The notes under the pieces are model-generated. The model had not been told where the DNA came from and made no database searches. It saw only the letters and a list, made by a program, of their open reading frames with translations. From positions 31,754,129 to 31,818,128 of the forward strand of contig NW_024037059.1 in assembly GCF_015706575.1 (NCBI RefSeq): a stretch of 64,000 nt of DNA. Direction: 5' to 3'. Shown here piece by piece: positions 55,059 through 64,000 of the stretch (position 1 is its first letter; each line of letters begins with the position of its first letter). Origin of the DNA: Patiria miniata (lineage: Eukaryota > Echinodermata > Asteroidea > Valvatida > Asterinidae). The position numbers and the translations under genes were made by a program.

Positions 55059-55738
55059 AAATCGTCACCGACACCACGAACTGACACCTGGTGGTCAGAG
55101 TTGCAGAAATACAAATCGGAGAAAAACGCTTTTAAAGGTTTGACACAAATTTGCTCAGTAAAATAATCCATCTATCTTAGAGGTTTTAGTATCACTTAGC
55201 GTGAAAATGCTTTAACTACTCATTTATAAACATTATATTGTGAAAATATGCTTAGTTAATTAGTAATTAAATGATTAAGACGGGTGTCAGTTCGTGAAAA
55301 CGAAAATGTATGTGTTCTCGGAGAGTGCGCGCAAGCAATAGCGTTAGGGAGTGTCAGTTCGTGAAAAAAAAATTGACGTGTTTTGGGAGAGTGCGCGCAC
55401 ACACTGCGCATGCGTGCGCGCGCACTCTCCAAAAGCACGTCAATTTTGGTTTTCACGAACTGACACTCTCTAACGCTATTGCATGCGCGCACTCTCCGAA
55501 AACACATAAATTTTTGTTTTCACGAATTGACACCCTGTGCAGTGTTACTTTGTGGTAACAGAAAACACCAGAATTGACCAATTTCTTGAAAATTCATTGT
55601 AAAATTTGCTTATGTTAGATGATTTCAGCAATTTTAACTTCGTCATGTTAAACTTCGGCAAAAAAAGAAAATTTGAATTTTCAAATTTTTTTGTACACAT
55701 GTGATGCAGAGGGTGTCAGTTCGTGGTGTCGGTGACGA
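55057..55738. mobile_element. TIR element built of GTGTCAGTTCGTG motifs
   Basis: TCGTCACCGACACCACGAAC at the left (55065) pairs with GTTCGTGGTGTCGGTGACGA at the right (55718-55737). Inside, 55264-55543 is a second, GC-rich palindrome (GGAGAGTGCGCGC / GCGCGCACTCTCC) centred near 55400. GTGTCAGTTCGTG or its complement occurs at every arm boundary, at least six times. No coding capacity. Confidence 0.75.
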
Positions 55739-55825
55739 AATATGCATATAGATGGAGACCAAATCACACTTTAATTTTATTAAACAACTATTCTGAGCAT
55801 ACATATATTAAAAATATCTATCTAG

Positions 55826-55986
55826 TCGCTTGTTGAGGGATGGTAATAATGAAAAGTCCTATCTGTCAGCAGGACTAGGAGCTTTAGATGAATCCAAGCT
55901 GCAGTGTCTGCGTGTACATGTGGATGTATTTGGTTCTCCCATGATGTCAGATCCAATTCTTGCAGAATTTCAGACCATCACACAAT
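55826..55986 (+). CDS. Possible exon of an unidentified gene
   Basis: Acceptor TATCTATCTAG, donor GTGAGT, 161 nt, enters phase 2 and leaves phase 1. Codes RLLRDGNNEKSYLSAGLGAL, then DESKLQCLRVHVDVFGSPMM and SDPILAEFQTITQ, which looks like real globular protein. I do not recognise the family. No start or stop; flanking exons other than the next one were not found. Confidence 0.45.
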
Positions 55987-56229
55987 GTGAGTCTCCCTTG
56001 TCTCTCTGTGTTTCATTATCCATTATTATTTTGTCATGAGCATCCCACCTTTCCACAGAGTTTTGTTCTTCTATCTCCCCGGATTGATGATTTCCAGAAC
56101 TCTGTGATGATGATGAACATGACCTCTGATGACTTAATGAAGTATCAATCTAACATAAATTTAAGAGCCTTTGTGAAACTGTGAATGCTTCTTATCCTAT
56201 ATCTTGAAGAATTTTGTTCCTTTCCTCAG

Positions 56230-56318
56230 CTGTAGGAAGTGGTGGTTTGATCCCAAGTTTCCGCCTCTCTTTTGATATTTTCAGCTGTATACAAAAATAT
56301 ACACAGACATTTAAAATG
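56230..56318 (+). CDS. Possible next exon of the same unidentified gene
   Basis: Acceptor TTCCTTTCCTCAG with a good pyrimidine tract; enters phase 1, matching the previous exon. Codes VGSGGLIPSFRLSFDIFSCI then QKYTQTFKM before GTAATC. The alternative acceptor at 56060 gives a stop on joining. Function unknown; it could also be a pseudogene fragment. Confidence 0.38.
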
Positions 56319-57173
56319 GTAATCAAGGTGTATCTGTATGCTATCCACAAAAAAATAAATTATAAAATAGAATTGCAACACATAAGTTTACAATTTTTCC
56401 AAACGATTTTTGTGGTGAAAAGTTTTTTAAAATGCAGATTTTGAGATTATCTTATAACATTCAAACGTTCCAAATGTATGGAATAATTTTGCAAAAGGGC
56501 AAACAGTGCAAAAGCTTTAAATGCAGTTTTGATGCAAGGTTAAGGAATCTTATTATAAGCATGCAATTTCCATCACATGTACGTTTGTGTTATAAACAGT
56601 GCCCCCTAGTGCACCATGTTATCTCCCCCCCCCCCCTTTGAATTTCCACAGCCAGGAATTTATTGGATTTTGTGGTATGGTCATCCACCACACCCCCTAC
56701 TTGCCAATACACCACTGTTTCCAGGGCATATGGTTCAAAGTAACCATTTTTTATCATCTTACCCAAAATCGCTGACAGTTTTGGTAATTCACAAAATAGG
56801 TCTGGCAGGACTTTCTGTCAAAGTTAGTTTCATGAAGACACTTGTATGATGCATTGGCTTCCTGAAACAACAGAAATGGAAAAATACATTTATAACATCT
56901 GATATGGGATGTGATGAAGTTACAACCGAAACTATGTTCATGTGTTTGATAAAGTACAGATTCCCTGCTTTACTCTGTGCCACTAAAACAAAGGAATTAA
57001 GTGTGGGTCAAGTGCAAGGATAAACATTGCCCCACTGCAAACAATGTAATAAAAATAAATACAAACACTTTTTTTTAATGTGGATTTTTCAAATAAAATT
57101 TGGAATTTTTTATGCATGTACAAATAAGAGTCTAAAATGAATTGCGTAAGTAACATGCACATGAAGATCAAGA
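56319..57173. other. Non-coding DNA
   Basis: Nothing recognised beyond a C run at 56626. Confidence 0.4.
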
Positions 57174-58990
57174 TTTCCCTTGGTATCTATCTAGGGTAAG
57201 CTGAACTCCCTTGGTATCTATCTAGGGTAGGCTGAACTCCCTTAGTATCTATCTATGGCAAGCTGAACTCCCTCAGTATCTATCTAGGGTAGGCTGAACT
57301 CCCTTGGTGTCTATCTAGGGTCAGCTGAACTCCCTCAGTATCTATCTAGGGTAGGCTGAACTCCCTTGGTGTCTATCTAGGGTCAGCTGAACTCCCTTAG
57401 TCTCTATCTAGGGTAGGCTGAACTCCCTTGGTATCTATCTAGGGTCAGCTGAACTCCCTTAGTATCTATATATGGGAAGCTGAACTCCCTCAGTACCGGT
57501 ATCTATCTAGGGTAACTGAACTCCCTTGGTATCTATCTAGGGTAAGCTGAACGCCCTTGGTATCTATCTGGGGTAAGCTGAACTCCCTTAGTATCTATCC
57601 AGGGTAAACTGAACTCACTTGGTACCTATCTTGGGTAAGCTGAATTCCATTAGTATCTATCTAGGGTAAGCTGAACTCCCTTAGTATCCATCTAGGGTAG
57701 GCTGAACTCACTTGGTATCTATCTTGGGTAGGCTGAACTCCCTTAGTATCTATCTAGGGTAAGCTGAACTCCCTTGGTATCTATCTACAGTAAGCTGAAC
57801 TCCCTTGGTATCTTTCTAGGGTAAGCTGAATTCCCTTGTTATCTATCTAGGGTAAGCTAAACTCCCTTAGTATCTATCTAGGGTAAACTGAACTCACTTG
57901 GTATCTATCTAGAGTAAGCTGAACTCCCTTAGTATCTATCTAGGGTAAGCTGAATTCCCTTAGTATCTATCTAGGGTAAACTGAACTCACTCGGTATCTA
58001 TCTTGGGTAAGCTGAACTCCCTTAGTATCTATCTAGGGTAAGCTGAATTCCCTTAGTATCTATCTAGGGTAAGCTGAACTCCCTTAAGGCCTTTTCACAC
58101 TGTCCAAAATTTCCGGTTGGAACTAGTTCCAACCCCCGAGATTTTTTTCAACCCTTTTCCCACTTCTAAAATTTTAACCCGGTTCTGACCCGGGTAGCAT
58201 GCTCTAACCGGATCGAAATCAACCCTGGGAGGGACCAGGGTTGAAAATCCAGGGTTGATATCTTTCTAGGGTCAGCTGAACTCCCTTGATATCTATCTAG
58301 GGTAAGCTGAACTCCCTTAGTATATATCTAGGGTAAGCTGAACTCCCTTAGTATCTATCTAGGGTAAGCTGAACTCCCTTAGTATCTATCTAGGGTCAGC
58401 TGACCTCGCTTAGTAACTCCCTTAGTATCTATCCAAGGTAAGCTGAACTCCCTTGGAATCTATCTAGGGTCAGCTGAACTCCCTTGATAGCTATCTAGGG
58501 TAAGCTGAACTCCCTTAGTATATATCTAGGGTAAGCTGAACTGCTGAACTCACTTGGTATTTATCTAGGGTAATTTGAATTCCATAGGTATCTAACTAGG
58601 GTAAGCTGAATTCCCTTGGTATCTAGGGGTAGTTGAATCCCTTGATATCTATCTAGGGTAAGCTGAACTTCCTTTGTACATGTATTTATCTAGGGTAAGC
58701 GGAATTCCTTGGTACATTGTATATATCTAGGGTAAGGGGACCTGACTTGGTATCTATCTAGAGTAAGCTGAACTCCCTTGGCATCTATGTAGGGTAAGCT
58801 GATCTCCCTTGGTATCTGTCTAGGGTAAGCTGAACTCCCTTGGTATCCAGTCTTTAATTCCCAGCACATAATCCATAATCTAGTGTAAGCTGAACTCCCT
58901 TGTTATCTATGTAGAGTAAGTTGAACTCCCTTGGTTTCTATCTAGGATAAAGTGAAATCCCTTGGTTGCCATGTAGGGTAGGCTGAACTC
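57174..58990. repeat. 31-bp minisatellite, about 50 units
   Basis: The unit is TCCCTTGGTATCTATCTAGG followed by GTAAGCTGAAC. TTGG/TTAG, GTAAG/GTCAG and CTCCCTT/CTCACTT variants alternate. The right third is more degenerate. Interrupted once by foreign DNA at 58083-58253. Confidence 0.95.
58083..58253. mobile_element. Insertion inside the 31-bp minisatellite
   Basis: About 170 bp beginning TTAAGGCCTTTTCACACTGT and ending in GGGTTGAAAATCCAGGGTTGA, unlike the array on both sides. Contains inverted words (CCGGTTGGAACTAG / CTAACCGG; CAACCCTGG / CCAGGGTTG). Probably a small MITE; ends not proven. Confidence 0.55.
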
Positions 58991-59721
58991 CCTTGGTATC
59001 CTATTCATAAGATCCCTTGGTATCCATTGCTACTCCCTTGGTATCCTTTCTTCAATTTCAAGCGCATAATCCTTCAATGTCCTAGCATATATCACAAACC
59101 AAACTGCAACTTACTGCTACACATGGATTGTTATCCTTATCAGTCCATTTCTTGGCATTTGTCTTGGGACCATGTTCACGATGATGCTGCTTCCAGAATG
59201 TGCCATCACTGTCTCCTTCTCCCATCATGTTTGCTGACCTTTCACCAACTTGCACACAGCAGCCTGTTTATATCGAAAGGTAATTAGTTAATCAAATGTC
59301 TCACCAAACTGTCATTCAGGTTGGGGGAAATACAAAATAGTGGCTTTGTACATGTTGGAGACAAATGTCAGTTGGGGGAAACAAGAGTTTACAAGAGTTT
59401 ACAATAATGGTTTCCAGAGTGGTGTGTCATTTTTATTAGCGTGGGGGAAATTCTCATTGGTTTTTCGTCAGCATATGGGGGCTGCTTATAAATACAGCTG
59501 TTGTCAATATAAAATATTTAGACTCCACCAACAAAACTTTATACGATCTCCATACACAGTTCTATCTGAGACCACATGTATGAGAAAAACAATCACAAAC
59601 GTGCATAGTTGGGGTTCCAAGCCATGACCCTGTGTGTGCCATTAAATAGTGATTCGCCACATGTAATAACAGTAACACATCAAAATGAAAACAAACCTTT
59701 AAGGTTACTCTGGGTCCCTAA

Positions 59722-60008
59722 TACTACAGGTGTAGTGACTAGCAGTACTTTCCTCGCCTTCCACGGTATGACCTTAGTTCAATACCTGCCTGGGCCAATA
59801 TGTGGATGGGGTTTTCAGTCCCTGCCTGATTCAATGGGTTTTCCCTAGAATATGATTCTGGGGTTTTCCTCTCACCACTAAAACTGTAACTTCCTTCCAC
59901 ATCTTCTACCAATCCTTCCAAGGGACCCCACTGGAAGCAAGTTGAGAGAATTTCGTGGGCTATCCTGGCATATTGCTGAATAATAAACAAACAAACAAAC
60001 AAACAACC
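59722..60008 (+). mobile_element. tRNA-type SINE with AAAC tail
   Basis: GGTGTAGTGACTAGCAGTAC resembles a tRNA head with an A box, and GTTCAATACCTGCC a B box about 45 bp later. A unique body follows (GTGGATGGGGTTTTCAGTCC, GGGTTTTCC repeats) and a tail of (AAAC)n at 59988-60004. A different SINE family from 21005-21428. Confidence 0.7.
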
Positions 60009-60084
60009 CAACAAACATGGAAAACCCAAACAGATTTCACGTTAAGGCTCGTGTGCATTTTAACGCATGACAGATGATGCTGGC

Positions 60085-60705
60085 AAAAATTACAATTTAC
60101 ACCGTAAAACTATAAAGCCCTTCAGAAAACTATAAAGCCCTTCAAAAAACTATAAAGCCCTTCAGAAATTATAAAGCCCATCAGAAAACTATAAAGCCTG
60201 TCAGAAAACTATAAAGCCCTTCAGAAAACTATAAAGCCCTTCAGAAAACTATAAAGCCCTTCAGAAATTATAAAGCCCTTCAGAAAACTATAAAGCCTGT
60301 CAGAAAACTATAAAGCCCTTCAGAAAACTATAAAGCCCTTCAGAAAACTATAAAGCCCTTCAGAAATTATAAAGCCCATCAGAAAACTATAAAGCCTGTC
60401 AGAAAACTATAAAGCCCATCAGAAAACTATAAAGCCTGTCAGAAAACTATAAAGCCCTTCAGAAAACTATAAAGCCCTTCAAAAAACTATCAAGCCCTTC
60501 AGAAATTATAAAGCCCATCAGAAAACTATAAAGCCTGTCAGAAAACTATAAAGCCCTTCAGAAAACTATAAAGCCCTTCAGAAAACTATAAAGCCCCTCA
60601 GAAATTATAAAGCCCATCAGAAAACTATAAAGCCTGTCAGAAAACTATAAAGCCCTTCAGAAAACTATAAAGCCCTTCAAAAAGCTATAAAGCCCTTCAG
60701 AAACG
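60085..60705. repeat. 20-bp minisatellite with five-unit higher order
   Basis: About 31 units of ATAAAGCCCTTCAGAAAACT. Variants come in the order A-A-B-C-D (B = 19-bp GAAATT; C = CCCATC; D = CCTGTC), repeating about every 99 bp with few exceptions. Confidence 0.95.
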
Positions 60706-60777
60706 ATCATACCCTGGACTCCCTCCGTAACGTAGGGAGGAAAGGGAGTCCACCTGGGCTAGCTAGGACCCTATATT

Positions 60778-61185
60778 GTTGCTGTACCCTAACGTGGCTC
60801 GGCCCCCAACGTGGCGCACTTTGATTTTTCACCTGTAGCGCCTACCTACAGCAAAAGTTTTCACTGAAATTTCACAGAAAGTTAAATTTCATCAAGTTCT
60901 AAACACTCCTGTTCATCAGGCATGCAACTGGGAAATCACAAAAAAAAGAGGAAATTCAAATTTTTCCCAGACTTTGTACAGTATTTTTCTATTTTCAATG
61001 GCACACATGGGAAGTAAAAAAAGAGGAAATCAGCTGATTCGAGGAAAAGTTGCATGCCTGGTTCATAAATTGCGAGTTTATTTACCCGTAACAAATTTAG
61101 AAGAAAAATTTATTTTGGCATGATTTTCCGATATTATTGTGAACCCCTTGTGAATGCCCCGAAAAATAAGTCCGAGTAACTAGGA
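60778..61185 (-). mobile_element. Second copy of the CCTAACGTGGCGCACTT element, carrying a MITE
   Basis: ACCCTAACGTGGC..CCCCCAACGTGGCGCACTTTG, TGTAGCGCCTACC, AGTTCTAAACACTCCTGTTC and GCCCCGAAAAATAAG match the complement of 7735-8007. It is split by the MITE at 60917-61060. Confidence 0.75.
60917..61060. mobile_element. CAGGCATGCAACT-end MITE, copy 2, with exact target duplication
   Basis: CAGGCATGCAACTGGGAA ... AAAAGTTGCATGCCTG, flanked by GTTCAT at 60911-60916 and 61061-61066. The related element at 7735-8007 has a single GTTCAT (as ATGAAC, 7876-7881) at the same point, i.e. the empty site. Confidence 0.92.
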
Positions 61186-61249
61186 CTCTACAGATCGCTT
61201 TTTTAACATTTGGACATGGTCGGGCGATAGTAGAGTCCGAGATCGATGG

Positions 61250-64000
61250 CCCTTATGCGGTTACTATTTATTATTTTTTTACCATTTTCACTCGTACCCC
61301 CAATCAAAATCGTCAGATTTCACCCCAAAACGGTCTTCAAACTGCCTTATGCGCCCCTGTAGGCTTCAGTGGGAAGTGAAAATACAAAATGGTGGTGGTT
61401 AGGTTTACATACCTTAGAGAAGAAAAGAGAAATTTCACCTTCAATTCGGAAACCGAGCCTCACCGAGCTGTCGTGTCAGTAACCTCCATCTTGAATGTTG
61501 TTGTTGTGTACGATTCATTCAAATTGTGAGGTCAAACTGATGACGTACGACGCGCCGGCCAAGCACACGCCCGCAATCACAGTCGGGCATATCGTGTGTG
61601 CATGCGTACACCGGCGACTGTTTCCTGAACAGCGCAGCCTGCACATATCGCATAGCCGTGTATACCATATGTATAGCCGTGTATGCGATATGTGCAGGCT
61701 GCGCTGGTGTACGCGTGCACACACGTGATTGGACAATAACGACGTTGGGTTCAATGGACGTACCGATCATGTACATTACGTACGGGCGTGTACATACTCA
61801 TACAAGACCAGATCTTGCAGGATTTTTGTGTGACATATACGCGCAGGAACAACTTTATCACTTCACAAAACCCATACGTGTGAAGATCTTGACAGTTCGA
61901 TGTAAAATGGAAATGGAATGATCTTATCCAAAGAATATCACAATGATTTGTTGGACATTTGTGCATAAAGCAGTTAGAAATGGAAGAATTACTTCTTTCT
62001 TTAGGTTTTTTTTTATGCATCTAAATTTATTAATTTTATATACATATTCACGTTTGCGTATAAAATTTGATCCTTGGTTTCTTTTTAAGTATTGTTTTGA
62101 TTTTAAAATAAATCAACCCCTTTCTTTACTTCATTCATTCATTCATTCATTTTATTTTGCCAATATAAAAACAATACATGATATACGCACGTCGTACTCG
62201 CATACGTTGGACTTATTAAACTGCGAACAACCGGACGTCGTTAATCGTCCAATCACAAAATGGCAACAAGGCTACGGCTATTGCGCAGTGGCACGACAGC
62301 TCGGTGAGGCTCGGTTTCCAAATTGAAGGTGAAATTTCTCTTTTCTTCTCTAAGGTATATGAACCTAACCACCACCATTTGTATTTCTAATTCCCACTGA
62401 AGCCTACAGGGGCGCATAAGGTAGTTTGAAGACCGTTTTGGGTACTCCTAGAACTATAAGGCTCCATGTAGTGGAGCCTCATAGACAACTTACACCGCAA
62501 AATTGTTTGCCTCTACAAAACACCAACCAAGTACAAAAACGTCCATCACAACCAAGCTATTTCCAACAGAACCGCTGCACAGTTTGCCCCTAAACTCCGT
62601 ACAATACCACATGACATACGCTATGTGCACCAAACAAACATCGGTGGATTCTGTCGGTTTTTAGGCCAAAATGATGAAAAATATGCCCTTTCCGCACTGA
62701 GCCAACCTGACACTTGGAACGTGCACACAGATATGATCGAACGATAATTTTCGGTTCGCTCGGAGCGCGCCGCGGGGGATACGGTAGCAACCTCGTGCCC
62801 CGTGGGTAAGATCTTGCAGCGCCATGTTGTTTCCCATCATGCCTTGCGCAATCGTAACCCCTGGAATTGTGTAATTTAAATGTGCCAAAATACGGTACAT
62901 TATAATTAGGGCTGCAGTTTATCTGTTTTACGTGCCGACGCCATCTTTAAAATGTTATGATATTGAAGAATCAATCCTTTCAAACACAACGTTTGGACGT
63001 TGTGTTAATTAGCAAAGATTTGTATTAAATGTACGTACCCCTTTCGTGCCTTTGTAACCACAGATACAGGGTTTTTTTTAGCGAAAAATGCGGCTGACAT
63101 AATCCATATCGTACAGGCATCGCGACTTTTTGAATCATAATTTTTTTTTCGTACGTGACGTTACGTGCAAAGCACGCGAGCGCATTATGGGCGCGCCCGG
63201 CATGCAATCTTCGAAATGCGCGCGCAGTACGCTGCGAATAGCCATTCAGCGTCATTTACATCATCACCACAGCCAGGGGTTAGTGTAAGGAACGAGCACG
63301 CACCCCTGGAGTCGAGGCTGGTACGGTAGGTGCGGAATGATAGTATGCGCATGCGTACAAGTGCAAGCACGTACTCCCCGCGGCGCACGCGCTCCGAGCG
63401 ATCGAACCGAAAATGACCGCGATCATTCTGTGTTCACGTTTCGTCTGGTGCATTGCCGTGGAGGGCATTCTCGTTGTCTTGCTTTCCGCGACAACGCACC
63501 AGACGAAAATTGAACTCACTTGCGGTGCTAGAAAGCGGTGTGGTACTCACATACATCGCGCGCGCAGATTTTTTTTTATGTCATCATGTGATGCATACAT
63601 TTACATAATTAGTAAAACAAAATGGAAGACAGCCGTTGGAACTGGCGTATTTTTACGGACAAGCCACCAAAATCGTCAAGATTTTTCACTTTTTTTTTGT
63701 GTGGTCTGTTTCAAGTCGATCATTAGGCTTCGTAAATGACTGCTGAATGTATGAGGTATGTAAATGAACTCTGGGGTGGGATATTAGAGATGAAAATGTA
63801 CAATTTTTGAGAGGCCATTTTTTTAGGGTCTCCTGATACCACATTCTAACGAACAGGTTTTGCCTCCAGCGTTACATGTGAATGAATATGGAGCATGTCA
63901 GCTGGAGTTACTCAAGCTAGTTTTGGGGGTAAAATCTGAAGATTTTGATTGGGGTACGAATGAAAATGGTCCAAAAAAATTGGTAGTAACCGCAATAGGG
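61250..64000. mobile_element. 2.75-kb long-TIR element, split by an insertion, reaching the window end
   Basis: CCCTTATGCGGTTACTA, TTTTTTTACCATTTTCACTC, GTACCCCCAATCAAAATC at the left pair with the right end at 63928-64000. The left arm continues (GACCGTTTTGGGG complement, CCTACAGGGGCGCATAAG, TTTCACCTTCAAT) to about 61475, and the right arm to 62292. The right arm is cut at 62442 by 1477 bp. The central part holds a hairpin (GCAGCCTGCACATATCGCAT and complement, centre near 61663). No transposase-like frame. The true right end may lie just beyond the window. Confidence 0.75.
62443..63919. mobile_element. 1.48-kb insertion in the right arm of the 61-kb element
   Basis: GTTTTGGG occurs at 62435-62442 and again at 63920-63927, and the right arm resumes exactly after it, so this is an insertion with an 8-bp target duplication. 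The ends are not convincingly inverted. Inside, CGCTCGGAGCGCGCCGCGGG (62757) is inverted at 63375-63400, and CGTTTCGTCTGGTGC / GCACCAGACGAAAATTG (63437, 63497) forms a hairpin. Very CpG-rich at 63100-63420. No identifiable protein. Confidence 0.65.

Noticed and set aside
56048-56184. Exon reading FVLLSPRIDDFQNS
   Set aside because: Joining it to the exon at 55826-55986 makes a stop codon at the junction; kept out in favour of 56230.
57174-58990. CRISPR-like array
   Set aside because: Units are contiguous 31-bp tandem repeats without unique spacers, and the genome is animal.

Overview
This is a eukaryotic (animal) window of about 64 kb with two multi-exon protein genes that I can identify, one possible gene fragment, and a very heavy load of short DNA-transposon derivatives. 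Long introns, AT-rich intergenic DNA, tRNA-type SINEs, LINE tails and frequent ACATGTAC tracts suggest a marine invertebrate. Gene content fits a deuterostome (echinoderm, hemichordate or amphioxus), but I cannot fix the species.

Gene 1 (plus strand, 6266-25373) is BSDC1, a BSD-domain protein. I traced eight coding exons by splice sites, phase and match to the vertebrate protein from memory; they join to a 537-residue protein. Its first exon codes only five full residues and lies just downstream of a dispersed repeat. Exon 7 carries a ten-unit 21-bp tandem repeat (EPETEPV). Its introns hold a LINE tail, TTAA-flanked and TA-flanked MITEs, and a SINE sitting inside a foldback element.

Gene 2 (minus strand, 50770-37768) is a THEMIS/GAREM-family signalling adaptor. 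Seven coding exons join in phase to 835 residues: two CABIT modules, a PPPRPPKP SH3-binding motif like that of THEMIS, a proline-rich exon, three phase-1/1 tyrosine-motif exons (two of them duplicates of each other), and a C-terminal SAM domain as in GAREM. Two CABIT modules plus the RxxKP motif plus SAM in one protein is the most interesting protein-level observation here.

Layout: 1-5.1 kb, a TTAA MITE and a 3.6-kb foldback element; 5.4-25.4 kb, BSDC1; 25.4-37.6 kb, intergenic DNA full of MITEs, including MITE-in-MITE nests and a 0.6-kb palindromic array of 21-bp units; 37.7-50.8 kb, the THEMIS/GAREM gene with a 74-bp minisatellite and several MITEs in its introns; 51-56 kb, two decayed LINE tails and symmetric TIR elements; 55.8-56.3 kb, two possible exons of an unidentified gene; 57.2-60.7 kb, two minisatellites (31 bp and 20 bp) and a SINE; 60.8-64 kb, a dispersed element with a dated insertion and a 2.75-kb TIR element itself split by a 1.5-kb insertion.

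I saw no tRNA or rRNA gene, CRISPR array, or LTR/viral element that I could support. Exon calls come from reading; no alignment or transcript data were available.
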